The notes under the pieces: model-generated
The model's input: only the letters and a program-made list of their open reading frames with translations
The model's database searches: none
What the model was told of the DNA's origin: nothing
Made by a program: the position numbers and the translations under genes
Source of the DNA: Elusimicrobiota bacterium
GTDB lineage: Bacteria > Elusimicrobiota > Elusimicrobia > FEN-1173
Assembly (NCBI GenBank): GCA_016722575.1
Contig: JADKIY010000002.1
Location: 868,001 to 932,000 of the forward strand
Reading direction: 5' to 3'
Length of the DNA stretch: 64,000 nt
Part shown: positions 16,965-25,913 of the stretch, piece by piece
Position numbering within the stretch: position 1 is the stretch's first letter
How the letters are laid out: each line of letters begins with the position of its first letter

Positions 16965-18600
16965 CGAGGGTAACGGTTTGAATGGGCACCTGTTCCCGGG
17001 CCTTGCCGTATTCGGCGAAGATGGCGTGAATGTCATCGTATTCCAATTCGCTTCGTTTGACCAATTCCTGGGCGAAGCGGTCCACCAGGGTCCACTCCCG
17101 ACGAAGGAATTCCTCGACCTCTTTGGCGCATTGATGGAGGATGCCGTAGGTTTCCTGGTTCAATTTGGTCTTGATATCGTCGGAGAGCTGGTGTTCGGGA
17201 ATGATCCCGTAATCGCCGAGATACCCGTTGGACCCCATGCCCAAACGCCACACCATGGTGTGGGCTTTTCCCATGGCGTTGGCGAAATCCGCCGCCACGC
17301 CGTTGGAGGTGACGCCGTACTTGATCTTTTCCCCCATGTAGCCTCCGAGGGACACCTTGATGTCCGCCAGGATTTGATCTTTGGTGGAGGAATGCAATTC
17401 TTCCCGGGGGGTGTGGTAAACGACGCCCAGGGCGCCGCCCCGGTGAATGATCGACGCTTTGAAGACGTCATCGGTCGGGTGCATGTTGTAAAGAACCAGC
17501 AAATGACCGGCCTCGTGGTAGGCGGTGGCCTCCCGTTCCTGGGCGTTCATGGAGAGCGGGTGGGCCACGCCCAGGTCGATCCGCTCGATGGCTTCGGAAA
17601 TGTCCCGGTAGGTAATCTGGGCGCGTTTGTCTCGGGTCGCGATCAGGGCCGACTCTTTGCAGATGTTCATGATGTCCGCCGGCGATTTCTGAACGCAACG
17701 GCGGGCCAGGCGGCCGATGTCGATGGCGGGGTCGTGAACGATCTTGCGGAGATAATACCGGAAAAGGCCGACCCGCTCGTCCAGATTGGGAAGGTCGACA
17801 AAAATTTTTCGGTCGAACCGTCCGGGGCGGAGGAGGGCTTTGTCCAAGATGCCTTCGGCCGCGTTGGTGGCTCCGATCACGATCACGTTTTCCTGCTTTT
17901 CCCCCAATCCGTCCATTTCCACCAAAAGCTGATTTTGGGTGCTGTTGGTTTCTTCGCCGCCGCCGAAGGAATTAAAATGACGTCCCCGCCCGATGACGTC
18001 CAACTCGTCGAGGAACACGATGCAGGCCCCGTGAGCATAGGCCAATTGGCGCGCTTTCTTGAACAGCTTTCGCACGCGGCTGGCGCCCACCCCGACGAAC
18101 ACCTCCACAAACTCCGAGCCGGCGATGGAGAGAAAGGGAATCCCCGCCTCCGTCGCGATGGCCTTCGCCAAGAGAGTCTTCCCGGTTCCCGGGGGACCCA
18201 CCATGAGGAGGCCTTTGATGATGCTGCCCCCGATGGCTTTGACCCGCGCCCGGTCTTTTAGAAGGGCCACGACTTCCATGGCCTCCTTTTTGGCGTTCTC
18301 CAGGCCGATCACATCTTTAAAGGTCACCTTGAAATCGTCGGCGTTGATCTGCATCTTCCGGCCCATTTTCCCGAAACCGCCCTGGAGCACGTGGGTGTAG
18401 AGGTAGACGAACACCAACGCGTTCATCACCGCCATGAGCAAGTTGAGCGGCAGGGTGGCCAGGGTGAGGGTACGGTAGAAGGATTCGAGGGCGAAGAGAC
18501 CCCAAATGGAGAGCACCAGCAGGAGGATCAACGACACGATGATCGTGAGGTTGACCCAGTTGTTCATCCAGAATATTTTGAAACGGCGAAAAAAAGACAT
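16936..18600 (-). CDS. divergent FtsH-like AAA+ zinc metalloprotease
   Basis: 554 residues. Two membrane helices (about 15-38 and 48-72) are separated by only about 10 residues, so the usual FtsH periplasmic domain is missing. Walker A is GPPGTGKT (135-142); Walker B reads FLDELD. The arginine fingers are in LLRPGRFDRK. The M41 protease site is YHEAGH (HEXXH at 362-366), with a later aspartate in NGVAADFANA as candidate third ligand. AGGA lies before the ATG. It sits between a single-domain response regulator and a lipoprotein, not in the tilS-folP context common for housekeeping ftsH, so it is probably a specialised paralogue that degrades membrane proteins. Confidence 0.82.
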   Translation of the reverse strand: MSFFRRFKIFWMNNWVNLTIIVSLILLLVLSIWGLFALESFYRTLTLATLPLNLLMAVMNALVFVYLYTHVLQGGFGKMGRKMQINADDFKVTFKDVIGLENAKKEAMEVVALLKDRARVKAIGGSIIKGLLMVGPPGTGKTLLAKAIATEAGIPFLSIAGSEFVEVFVGVGASRVRKLFKKARQLAYAHGACIVFLDELDVIGRGRHFNSFGGGEETNSTQNQLLVEMDGLGEKQENVIVIGATNAAEGILDKALLRPGRFDRKIFVDLPNLDERVGLFRYYLRKIVHDPAIDIGRLARRCVQKSPADIMNICKESALIATRDKRAQITYRDISEAIERIDLGVAHPLSMNAQEREATAYHEAGHLLVLYNMHPTDDVFKASIIHRGGALGVVYHTPREELHSSTKDQILADIKVSLGGYMGEKIKYGVTSNGVAADFANAMGKAHTMVWRLGMGSNGYLGDYGIIPEHQLSDDIKTKLNQETYGILHQCAKEVEEFLRREWTLVDRFAQELVKRSELEYDDIHAIFAEYGKAREQVPIQTVTLDAPPAAPGA

Positions 18601-18637
18601 GGGAATCCTTTTGGTTCGGCTTTGAACGTCCGAGGGG

Positions 18638-19018
18638 TTAGACCCCCGCGGCGCCCAAAAGTTCCTTCACCCGGGCGGCAACGTCTTCCAGGTTGAAGGG
18701 TTTGGGGATGTAAACGTCCGCCCCGACGCTCATGCCCCGTTGGACGTTTTCCTGGTCCGCCAGGGAGGTGAGCATGATCACCTTGGGCATGGGGATGTCG
18801 TGCCGTTCGCTGGTGAGGGTGTTCACCAATTTAAAACCGTTCATGCGGGGCATCATGACGTCCGCGATCAACAGGTCCGGCTTGACTTGGGCGGCCATCT
18901 CCAACGCTTCCTGGCCGTCCCGCGCCAGGGACACTTCGTAACCCAACCCACTGAGGAATACGGACAACAGACCCAAAATGTTCGGATCGTCTTCGGCAAT
19001 CAGGATTTTGGCGGGCAT
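18638..19018 (-). CDS. single-domain response regulator (CheY-like)
   Basis: 126 residues forming only a receiver domain: acidic pocket AEDD near the N-terminus, phospho-acceptor aspartate in LLIADVMMP, threonine in VIMLTS and lysine in IPKPF. There is no output domain, so it signals by protein contact. The ATG at 19018 follows GAGG; the GTG two codons earlier is less likely. It lies 37 nt before the FtsH-like gene and divergent from a receiver-kinase gene, which could be its phosphodonor. Confidence 0.88.
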   Translation of the reverse strand: MPAKILIAEDDPNILGLLSVFLSGLGYEVSLARDGQEALEMAAQVKPDLLIADVMMPRMNGFKLVNTLTSERHDIPMPKVIMLTSLADQENVQRGMSVGADVYIPKPFNLEDVAARVKELLGAAGV

Positions 19019-19088
19019 GGTCACCTCAAAAAGTCGCGCGCGATGCGATTCAGACGGAAATTCCTCGTCGAAAACGGGGAATCAATCA

Positions 19089-19117
19089 ATTATAGACCCC
19101 GATCCCTCCCCCGTCAA
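19089..19117 (-). promoter_or_regulatory. sigma-70-type promoter for the response-regulator operon
   Basis: Minus strand: TTGACG (19117-19112) and a perfect TATAAT (19094-19089) separated by 17 bp. It should drive the response regulator, FtsH-like protease and lipoprotein genes. Confidence 0.8.
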
Positions 19118-19200
19118 GGCTTTCCCGAAATCGGAGCGGGGACCCGGACGTCGCGGGCAGGCCCTTGCCAAGGAACGCCGGGCGATCTACCCTATGGGAC

Positions 19201-20367
19201 ATGGCGGCCCCCAATCCCAAAGAACGGATCCTGGTGGTGGACGACGAACCCCACCTCCTGGACCTGATCGTGGACCTTTTGACCGACGACGGCTACACGG
19301 TGGACGGCGTGGCGAGCGGCACCGCCGCCATCCACGCCGCCCGCCAGCAGGAGTACCACGCCGCCCTCCTGGACTACAACCTGGGGGACATGACGGGACT
19401 GGCCCTGGCCAAGGAATTGCGCCGGCTGCAGGAGGATTTGAACGTCATCTTGATGACGGCCCACGCCTCCCTGGACATGGCGGTCAAGGCGATCCAGGCG
19501 GACGTGTACGACTATCTCATCAAGCCCATCGACTCCAACCACTTGAAACGTTCCCTGGCCAACGCCCTGGAAAAGAACCGGCTCTCCGTCGAGAACAAAC
19601 GACTGGTGCAGACCCTCACCAAGGCCAACGACGGGTTGGAGCGGGCCAGCGAACTGAAATCCAAATTCCTTTCCATCGTCACACACGACCTGCGAACCCC
19701 CCTGGCCTCCATCCGGGGCTACGCCCAACTGCTTCAATTCCAGCGGGGGCTGTCGCCCGAGCAGGCGACCCAGTTCCTCAACATCATCATCGCCGAATCG
19801 GACCACATGGGGGATTTGGTGTCGGATTTGATGGACGTGGTGAGCATCGAGGCGGGCAAACTTCGGATCGAAAAGACGCCCATCGTTTTTAACGATCTCC
19901 TGCAACAGGTGGCCTCCCGGATGAAACCCCTGGCCGAGCAGAAGAAAATCGTCCTGACGACCTCCCTGGAAGCCGGGGAATTGCCGCCGCTGTCCCTCGA
20001 CCGCCGGAGGATCGACCAGGTGCTGACCAATTTGATCGGCAACGCCTTTAAACACACCCCGGCCGGCGGACAGGTGGCGGTCACGGGCCGCCGCGGCGGC
20101 GAAACGCTTCGACTCGAGGTGACGGACACGGGCGAAGGGATCCCCAGGGAGGCGCTCGCCCGGGTGTTCGATCAGTTTTTCCAGGTGGAAGCCCACGCCT
20201 CCAAAAAAGAAGGGCTCGGGCTCGGCCTCACCATCGCCCGGGAAATCATCCACGCTCACGGCGGGGAGATCGGGGCCGAATCCGAGGGCGCCGGCCGCGG
20301 CGCCAAATTCTGGTTTACCCTGCCCCTGGCCCCGGCGCCCGCCCCGTCGGCCCCCGCCCCCGCCTAA
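19201..20367 (+). CDS. receiver-histidine kinase hybrid
   Basis: 388 residues in the order receiver (about 8-120, phospho-acceptor in ALLDYNLGDM, lysine in LIKPID), coiled-coil linker, HisKA (SIVTHDLRTPLASIRG holds the phosphorylated histidine) and HATPase (LIGNAFKHTP, DTGEGIP, GLGLGLTIA). There are no membrane segments, so it is a soluble kinase whose activity may be set by its own receiver. An unusual tail of proline/alanine repeats ends the protein. A -10-like TACCCT ends 8 nt before the ATG, suggesting a leaderless mRNA. The stop overlaps the convergent gene's stop by 4 nt. Confidence 0.88.
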   Translation: MAAPNPKERILVVDDEPHLLDLIVDLLTDDGYTVDGVASGTAAIHAARQQEYHAALLDYNLGDMTGLALAKELRRLQEDLNVILMTAHASLDMAVKAIQADVYDYLIKPIDSNHLKRSLANALEKNRLSVENKRLVQTLTKANDGLERASELKSKFLSIVTHDLRTPLASIRGYAQLLQFQRGLSPEQATQFLNIIIAESDHMGDLVSDLMDVVSIEAGKLRIEKTPIVFNDLLQQVASRMKPLAEQKKIVLTTSLEAGELPPLSLDRRRIDQVLTNLIGNAFKHTPAGGQVAVTGRRGGETLRLEVTDTGEGIPREALARVFDQFFQVEAHASKKEGLGLGLTIAREIIHAHGGEIGAESEGAGRGAKFWFTLPLAPAPAPSAPAPA

Positions 20368-23147
20368 AAAGTCGGCCCGATCGACAAGTAAAAAGTCCAA
20401 AAACGGGCGTCCGTCCGTTTGGCCGCCTGAACGTCCGCCCAGAGCGGAAAACTCTGAAACAAAAAAGCCGGAAACCCCACCCCGGCCCCCACCGATTGCC
20501 GGACGTCCGTCCATTTCTTGCGACGAAGCTCTCCGTGATGGTTCCAATCCAGCCCCGCATCGGCGAACAGCGTGCCGTAAATCGCCTTGACCGTCACCCC
20601 CGCCAGGACCGGCAAGGTCGCCCCCCGGAGGTACACCAGCGGCGTGCGCCACTCGGCGTTGACCAAAGCGAACCGGGTTGAACGGACGTCGTCGCCCCGC
20701 CGGGGATAGCCCCGGAGTCGGTCGGCCCCGCCCAGGCGCAGGCGTTCGGGCTCGCGCCCCACGCTGGCCCCCGCCCGCGTTCGAAAAGCGAAGGCGCTTT
20801 CCCCTCCGGTGGGCACGAAAACATGGTGTTCCATTCGATGGGTCCGGTAGCGCCGGTCGGTGCCCAACACCTCGGCGGTCCATTTTTCCTCCAGGGTCAG
20901 GCGCGAACCCCCGGTCACCCCCAGGTAGCGGCCCTGGGCCGTGTCCCGGGTCCAGGCGGTGGAAAAGGTGTTCTCGTCCTCCTGGAAATCCCGGCTGGGC
21001 GTCAGGGAAAAGGTGCGGTCGCGGTGAAGGAAAGAAACCGCGCCCTCCAGCCGGTGGAAACGGTCGAGGGGGTAGCGGGCACCGACGGTGCGAACGGATT
21101 CCCGCTCCCGGTCGGTCCGATCGATGTCGTTGTAAAAACTCTGCCCCGAAGCGGCGAGAAAGAATTCCGGACGGAAGCGGCGGTAGGCATATTCGGCGTT
21201 GTAGTCCAGCAAACGATCGCCGCTGGCGTACTGAAACACCAGGCGCAAATCGTGGTCGCCCAGCCACTCGGAGGATTGCCAGAGAGCCGCGGCGAAGAGT
21301 CCGCCTTCGGAAGAGTAATACACCACCGGGAAAAAAAGGTCGGTGGAGGCTTTGAAACGGTAGGGCCGCGGATCGCCCACCGGGGCCGGCGGCGGGGGCG
21401 GCGGGGCGGCCGCCGTCGGTAAAATCGGCGTTCCGGGGCGCGTCCACAGGGCGGGCGCCGCCCGATAGAGGTGCAGGGATTGATCCCGGTAGGCGGAGTA
21501 AAGCGACACCGCGCCGTCCCGGGAAAAGGCCGGGGAGAAATCCCCGCCAATCGCGTTGGTCAAACGGGACACGTCCCCGGAGGCCGGATCCCAACGATAG
21601 AGATTTCGGACGGCCGCGGTCCCCTCCCCCACAAAGAACACGGCGGTCCCTCCCGGGCCGAAGACCGGCTCCGTCTCCCGGCCGGGCAGGCGGGTTTCGT
21701 TGACGGCCGCGCCCGTATCCAAATCCCACAGCACCAATTGCCGATCCGGCGGCGCGTCGACCGCGCCGGGGACCTCTCGGGAAAAGACCAGACGCCGCCC
21801 GTCGGGGCTGTAGGCCGGGTGATCCTCGTCTTCGGGCGTCCGGGTGAGCCGGCGGAGGACGCGGCCTCCGGGGGAAATCTCATAAAGGTCCCGGCGGCCG
21901 TCCGCCAGCGCGGAAACCGCCAGCCGGGCGCCGTTCGGGGAAAAGACCGGGGACCGCATTTCCGCCAGGGGCGTGCGCGTTCGGCGGAGCCGTCGACGCT
22001 CGACGTCGTAAAGGTAAAGAAAGTCGCGCTGTTCCTTTTCCCCGAAAAAAGCGACCCAGCGGCCATCGGGCGAAAAAGCCAGGGCTCGGTTCTGGGACTG
22101 CAGATTCTCCGTTCGCCCGCCTTCGAGCCCCCCGATTCGGAATTCCTCCCCGGTGTCCAACCGACGCAAAACCACGTCGTGCCGCCCGTCCCGGTCGGTC
22201 ACGTACGCCAGGCGGCGGCCGTCCGGCGATAGGGCCGGAGCGCTGTTGAAAACGGGCAGATCGTCCGGAACCGTGATTCGCTCTCCGTCGGCCTCGGGTT
22301 CCGCGGCCCCGGCGGCCTGGTCGGCGTAAAAATCCGTCAACCATTCCCGGTAGCGCGAGTCGAAACGGGCGAAATCCTGCCCCGTCAAATCCTGAAGGAT
22401 GGAGTTTTCGTCGAAACGGTCCCGCATTAATCTTAGAAATTCGCCCGGTTTGTCCCGGCCGTATTCCTCCGCTAAAAACCGGACCGCCGCGCCCCCCTGT
22501 TTGTAACCGAGGGTCACTTGATGGGGTTTCAGGTGGCTGAACCCGTGAAGCTCGCTCAACGGATACAGGGCGCCCCGGGTGGCGGCGTCCCGCAAAACCA
22601 TGTCTTCCTCGGCCCGGTCCACCTCGCCGCTTTCGTATTCGGACAGGCCTTCCATGAACCAGAGCGGGTAAAAGGGGGATTTAAGGAACCGCGCCGAGCG
22701 CCACAGCCCGCCGTAGAGGGCGTCGAATTCGACCACGTGGGTAAACTCGTGGGGCAGGACGTGGCGGAGCCAGGCGTCGGTCCCGTCGTTGAAAATCAGC
22801 AGGCGATTTTTGAAAGCCTCGGTGACGCCGCCGGTCCCTTCGCCGATGTCGACGACGTTGGTCTGTTCAAATTGGTTGTGCGTGGGGTAAAGGAACACCG
22901 GGGTGGGCCCGGGAGTGGGAACGCCCAAGTCGGTCGTGATCCGGGCGTGCGCCTCCTCCAAAATCTGGGCGACCCGGGGAAGGAGGGCGGACCCTTCGGG
23001 GGTCGCGTGAATTTCAAAATGCGGCGTTCGAACCACCCGCCATTCGAAGGCGTCGGCGCGGACCTTGTTTTGGCCGAAGGCGTGGAGGGCGGCGGGGATC
23101 GCGCCCAGGAAGAGGAGGAGGGGGAGCGGGCGGAGGGCCCGGATCAC
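20364..23147 (-). CDS. gluzincin peptidase + TolB-like propeller + Omp85-type barrel fusion
   Basis: 927 residues. After a signal peptide (PLLLFLGAIPAALHAFG), residues 35-300 form a metallopeptidase-like domain with HEFTH at 133-137 and the expected downstream glutamate in FMEGLSEYE (E166). Residues about 310-620 contain PD40/WD-type repeats (SPDGRRLAYVTDRDG, SPDGRWVAFFGEKE, SPNGARLAVSALADG and others), a TolB-like propeller. After a proline-rich linker the C-terminal ~300 residues form a beta-barrel rich in alternating aromatics, with an Omp85-style RLRGYPRRG loop and a terminal phenylalanine. GTG 23147 overlaps the TPR gene stop by 4 nt. It is probably an outer-membrane protein with a periplasmic protease and propeller; peptidase activity is unproven. 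Confidence 0.75.
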   Translation of the reverse strand: MIRALRPLPLLLFLGAIPAALHAFGQNKVRADAFEWRVVRTPHFEIHATPEGSALLPRVAQILEEAHARITTDLGVPTPGPTPVFLYPTHNQFEQTNVVDIGEGTGGVTEAFKNRLLIFNDGTDAWLRHVLPHEFTHVVEFDALYGGLWRSARFLKSPFYPLWFMEGLSEYESGEVDRAEEDMVLRDAATRGALYPLSELHGFSHLKPHQVTLGYKQGGAAVRFLAEEYGRDKPGEFLRLMRDRFDENSILQDLTGQDFARFDSRYREWLTDFYADQAAGAAEPEADGERITVPDDLPVFNSAPALSPDGRRLAYVTDRDGRHDVVLRRLDTGEEFRIGGLEGGRTENLQSQNRALAFSPDGRWVAFFGEKEQRDFLYLYDVERRRLRRTRTPLAEMRSPVFSPNGARLAVSALADGRRDLYEISPGGRVLRRLTRTPEDEDHPAYSPDGRRLVFSREVPGAVDAPPDRQLVLWDLDTGAAVNETRLPGRETEPVFGPGGTAVFFVGEGTAAVRNLYRWDPASGDVSRLTNAIGGDFSPAFSRDGAVSLYSAYRDQSLHLYRAAPALWTRPGTPILPTAAAPPPPPPAPVGDPRPYRFKASTDLFFPVVYYSSEGGLFAAALWQSSEWLGDHDLRLVFQYASGDRLLDYNAEYAYRRFRPEFFLAASGQSFYNDIDRTDRERESVRTVGARYPLDRFHRLEGAVSFLHRDRTFSLTPSRDFQEDENTFSTAWTRDTAQGRYLGVTGGSRLTLEEKWTAEVLGTDRRYRTHRMEHHVFVPTGGESAFAFRTRAGASVGREPERLRLGGADRLRGYPRRGDDVRSTRFALVNAEWRTPLVYLRGATLPVLAGVTVKAIYGTLFADAGLDWNHHGELRRKKWTDVRQSVGAGVGFPAFLFQSFPLWADVQAAKRTDARFWTFYLSIGPTF

Positions 23148-24055
23148 CGGGAAGCGCGCGCGAGGCGCTTTTTGAGCCGCCGCAGGCGGGTGCGGGCTTC
23201 GCGGTTCTTGGGGTCCAGCTGAGCGACGTGTTCCCATCGTTCCAGGGCCAATTCGTCCTGGCCCGCGTCTTGGTAGGCCTGGGCCATGGCCAGGGCCAAC
23301 TCCGCGCTGTCGCCGGAAGCGTTACGCTCCAGGGCGTATTCCTCCAGAGCCTTGGGCAGGTCGCCCCGACCGCGGAAAAGGTCCCCCAGGAGTTTGTGCC
23401 CGCCGGTGGGCATCGCGCGCCCCCCCTCGGTGAAAGGTTTCAACGCGTCCAAGGCCTCGGGCCAGTTTTTACGGTCCCGAAGAACGAAGGCCAGGTTAAA
23501 GGAGACCAGCGCGTCCCCCGGCTTTTTGGCCAGAACCCGGCGATAGGAATCGATGCTTTTATCCAGTTCGTCCGTCCGGTAATAGAGGTTGCCCAAGCGA
23601 AGGCGGGTTTCCATGTCCTCGGGGTGGCGGCGGGCGTAGCGCTCCAGATCGGGCGCGGCGTATTCGGGGAGGTTTTCGCTTTCGTACATGACGCCCGCGA
23701 AATAGAACAGGCGCTCGTCCAAAGCGCCCAGTTCCCGGGCTTTTTCCAGACTTTTCAAGGCTTCTTTGTATTGGGAGGGGCCGCGCTCGTATTGGGCGAT
23801 GGCGAGGTCCAACAGCGCCTCAACGTTTTCGGGGGTTTCGGCCAGGGTTTTTTCGGCCGTTTGAACGGCCGCGTCCAAAGCGGCGGGAGATCGGAAATCC
23901 GCCGGCTGGCGGGGGAACGGGCGGCGCGGCGCCGGTTGATAGACCGTGAACGTCCAAAAGACGGCGGCGGCCCCCAGCAGAACGATGACGGGAAAAAACG
24001 GATCGAAGGACGGCGCGGGGCGGACCGTCGGAGTCCCCGGTCGCGACACGGCCAA
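23144..24055 (-). CDS. membrane-anchored TPR protein
   Basis: 303 residues. One membrane helix (FFPVIVLLGAAAVFWTFTVY, about 20-39) is followed by five or more tetratricopeptide repeats, for example LGNLYYRTDELDKSIDSYRR and MAQAYQDAGQDELALERWEH, and a basic C-terminus. The topology suggests a periplasmic TPR scaffold. It is coupled (4 nt) to the peptidase-barrel fusion, so the two may form a complex. Start is TTG at 24055, 5 nt after GAGG; a GTG two codons further on is an alternative. Confidence 0.75.
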   Translation of the reverse strand: MAVSRPGTPTVRPAPSFDPFFPVIVLLGAAAVFWTFTVYQPAPRRPFPRQPADFRSPAALDAAVQTAEKTLAETPENVEALLDLAIAQYERGPSQYKEALKSLEKARELGALDERLFYFAGVMYESENLPEYAAPDLERYARRHPEDMETRLRLGNLYYRTDELDKSIDSYRRVLAKKPGDALVSFNLAFVLRDRKNWPEALDALKPFTEGGRAMPTGGHKLLGDLFRGRGDLPKALEEYALERNASGDSAELALAMAQAYQDAGQDELALERWEHVAQLDPKNREARTRLRRLKKRLARASR

Positions 24056-24062
24056 CCCGGCC

Positions 24063-25775
24063 TCAGGCGTTCGGGGGGGTGGAATCGGAGGCGGGGGGCT
24101 CCTCGGCGGGCGGTTCGTCCGCGGAACCCCATTCGGTCACGTCGCCCAGGGTCACGCCTTCGCCGGAGGGGCGGTAGCGTTTGAGCAACTGCCGTTCTTC
24201 GCGCTGATCGTGCTTGCGGATGGACAATTCGATGCGGCGCGATTTGCGCTGGCCCTTGAGCACAAGCCCCGTCACGATTTCGCCTTCCTTCAACACTTCG
24301 CCGGCGTGGTTCAACCGGTGGTCGGAGGGGATCTCGCTGATGTGCACGAACCCCTCGATGTCGGGGGCCAGTTCCAAAAAAGCGCCTTGGTCCGTGAGGC
24401 GGACCACTTTGCCTTCCACGGTCGCCCCGGGGGCGAATTTGGCGATGGGGTCCTCGGTCAACTGCTTGAGGCCCAGGGCCATCTTTTCGGTGGTGGGGTT
24501 CACGTCGATCACCACGGCCTCGATTTCCTGGCCGACGGTTAAAACGTCCTTGGGATGGGCGGGGGCTTTGGTCCAGGACATGTCCTGGGTGCGGAGCAGG
24601 CCTTCGATGCCGCTCGGCAAGCGCACGAAGGCGCCCACGGGCAGCATGTGCGTCACCACGCCCTTCACGCGGGAACCGGCCGGGTATTCCCGGGCGGCTT
24701 CCACCCAGGGGTTTTCCCCGGCGCGTTTGAGGCTCAGGGCCATCTTTTCTTGTTCCTTGTTGATGGACAGGATGAACACGTACACCTCCTGGCCGACGGT
24801 CAGGAGTTCCTTGGGCTTCACGCCCCGTTCTTTCCAGGAAAATTCCGATTGGTGGACCAGCCCTTCCACGCCGGGCTCCAATTCCACGAACGCCCCGAAG
24901 TCCGTCAGGCTGGTCACTTTGCCCTTCTGGATGGAGTTGACCGGGAACTTGGCGTCCACGGTATCCCAGGGTTTGGCCAGGAGCTGTTTGCGCCCCAGGG
25001 CGATTTTGCCGCTCGCGGGATCAAATTTCAAAACCTTGACGTCGATCACGTCCCCGACCTTGAGCACGTCGGACAATTTACCAACCCAGCCCCAGGAGAC
25101 GTCGGTGATGCGGAGCAAGCCTTCGATGCCGCCGATGTCCACGAAGGCGCCGAAGGCGGTGAGGCTGGTGACGGTGCCGTTGAAGATTTTGCCCACTTCC
25201 ATGGTTTTGAGGGTGTCGGCGCGCTTTTGGGTGGCGTCTTTTTCGAGGAGTTTCCGACGGGAAACGACCACGTTGCCCTTGGCGGTGTCCATTTCCAAAA
25301 CGGCCACGGGAAACTTCTGCCCGACCAGGGGGGTCAAATCTTTGACGGGACGGCGGTCCACTTGGGAGGCCGGGAGAAACGCCTCCATGCCCACGTCGAC
25401 GATCAAGCCGCCCTTCACGGCGCGGATGACGGTGGCTTCCAGGGGCGTGCCGGCGTCGCGGGCTTGGATCACGTGGGTCCACTGGGAACGGTCGCGGGCT
25501 TCTTTGAAGGAGACCAGCGGGTGGCCTTCGGGGCCGGAAAGCCGTTTGATCAAGGCGGGGAAAGAGTCGCCCACTTTGGGCGGCTGGGCCTGGGAGCGAA
25601 ACTCCGCTAAGGGAATCAAGCCTTCGACTTTCAAACCGACGTCCACCAAGACGCCCGCGGCGGTGACTTCCACCACGTGGGCGGTCACCAGGGAACCGGG
25701 CCGGCTTTGGGCTTCCGCCTCCGCCAGCAACTCCTCCATGCTCATATCGTCTTTCACGGGTGCCTCGCTCGTCAC
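24063..25775 (-). CDS. rpsA: 30S ribosomal protein S1
   Basis: 570 residues with six consecutive S1 RNA-binding domains, recognisable by repeated GAFV-type cores: GVLVDVGLKVEGLIPL, GLIVDVGMEAFLPAS, GAFVDIGGIEGLLRI, GAFVELEPGVEGLVH, GAFVRLPSGIEGLLR and GAFLELAPDIEGFVH. It brings structured mRNAs to the ribosome. The GTG at 25775 is used because AGGAGA lies 8-9 nt upstream; the open frame continues further but is non-conserved. A promoter lies about 75 bp upstream. The acidic C-terminal tail (DEPPAEEPPASD) is usual for the protein. Confidence 0.95.
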   Translation of the reverse strand: MTSEAPVKDDMSMEELLAEAEAQSRPGSLVTAHVVEVTAAGVLVDVGLKVEGLIPLAEFRSQAQPPKVGDSFPALIKRLSGPEGHPLVSFKEARDRSQWTHVIQARDAGTPLEATVIRAVKGGLIVDVGMEAFLPASQVDRRPVKDLTPLVGQKFPVAVLEMDTAKGNVVVSRRKLLEKDATQKRADTLKTMEVGKIFNGTVTSLTAFGAFVDIGGIEGLLRITDVSWGWVGKLSDVLKVGDVIDVKVLKFDPASGKIALGRKQLLAKPWDTVDAKFPVNSIQKGKVTSLTDFGAFVELEPGVEGLVHQSEFSWKERGVKPKELLTVGQEVYVFILSINKEQEKMALSLKRAGENPWVEAAREYPAGSRVKGVVTHMLPVGAFVRLPSGIEGLLRTQDMSWTKAPAHPKDVLTVGQEIEAVVIDVNPTTEKMALGLKQLTEDPIAKFAPGATVEGKVVRLTDQGAFLELAPDIEGFVHISEIPSDHRLNHAGEVLKEGEIVTGLVLKGQRKSRRIELSIRKHDQREERQLLKRYRPSGEGVTLGDVTEWGSADEPPAEEPPASDSTPPNA

Positions 25776-25846
25776 TGGAGCTCTCCTGAAGGGGAATAGG
25801 GGGCCCGGGGGGCTCTTTTTCCCAAATTTTCGTTTCCGAAGGGCTA

Positions 25847-25875
25847 AGGATACCATTATGGACGGTGGGTGACAA
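25847..25875 (-). promoter_or_regulatory. probable rpsA promoter
   Basis: Minus strand: TTGTCA (25875-25870) and TATCCT (25852-25847) with a 17-bp spacer. It gives a leader of roughly 65 nt before the GTG at 25775. Confidence 0.55.
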
Positions 25876-25913
25876 GTTGCGTCCGGGGGAACCAACTACT
25901 ATTCTGACGTCCT

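Noticed and set aside
19192..21729. 845-codon minus-strand frame spanning the kinase gene and part of the peptidase-barrel gene
   Set aside because: It runs through two genes with clear motifs in other frames and has no recognisable motif itself.
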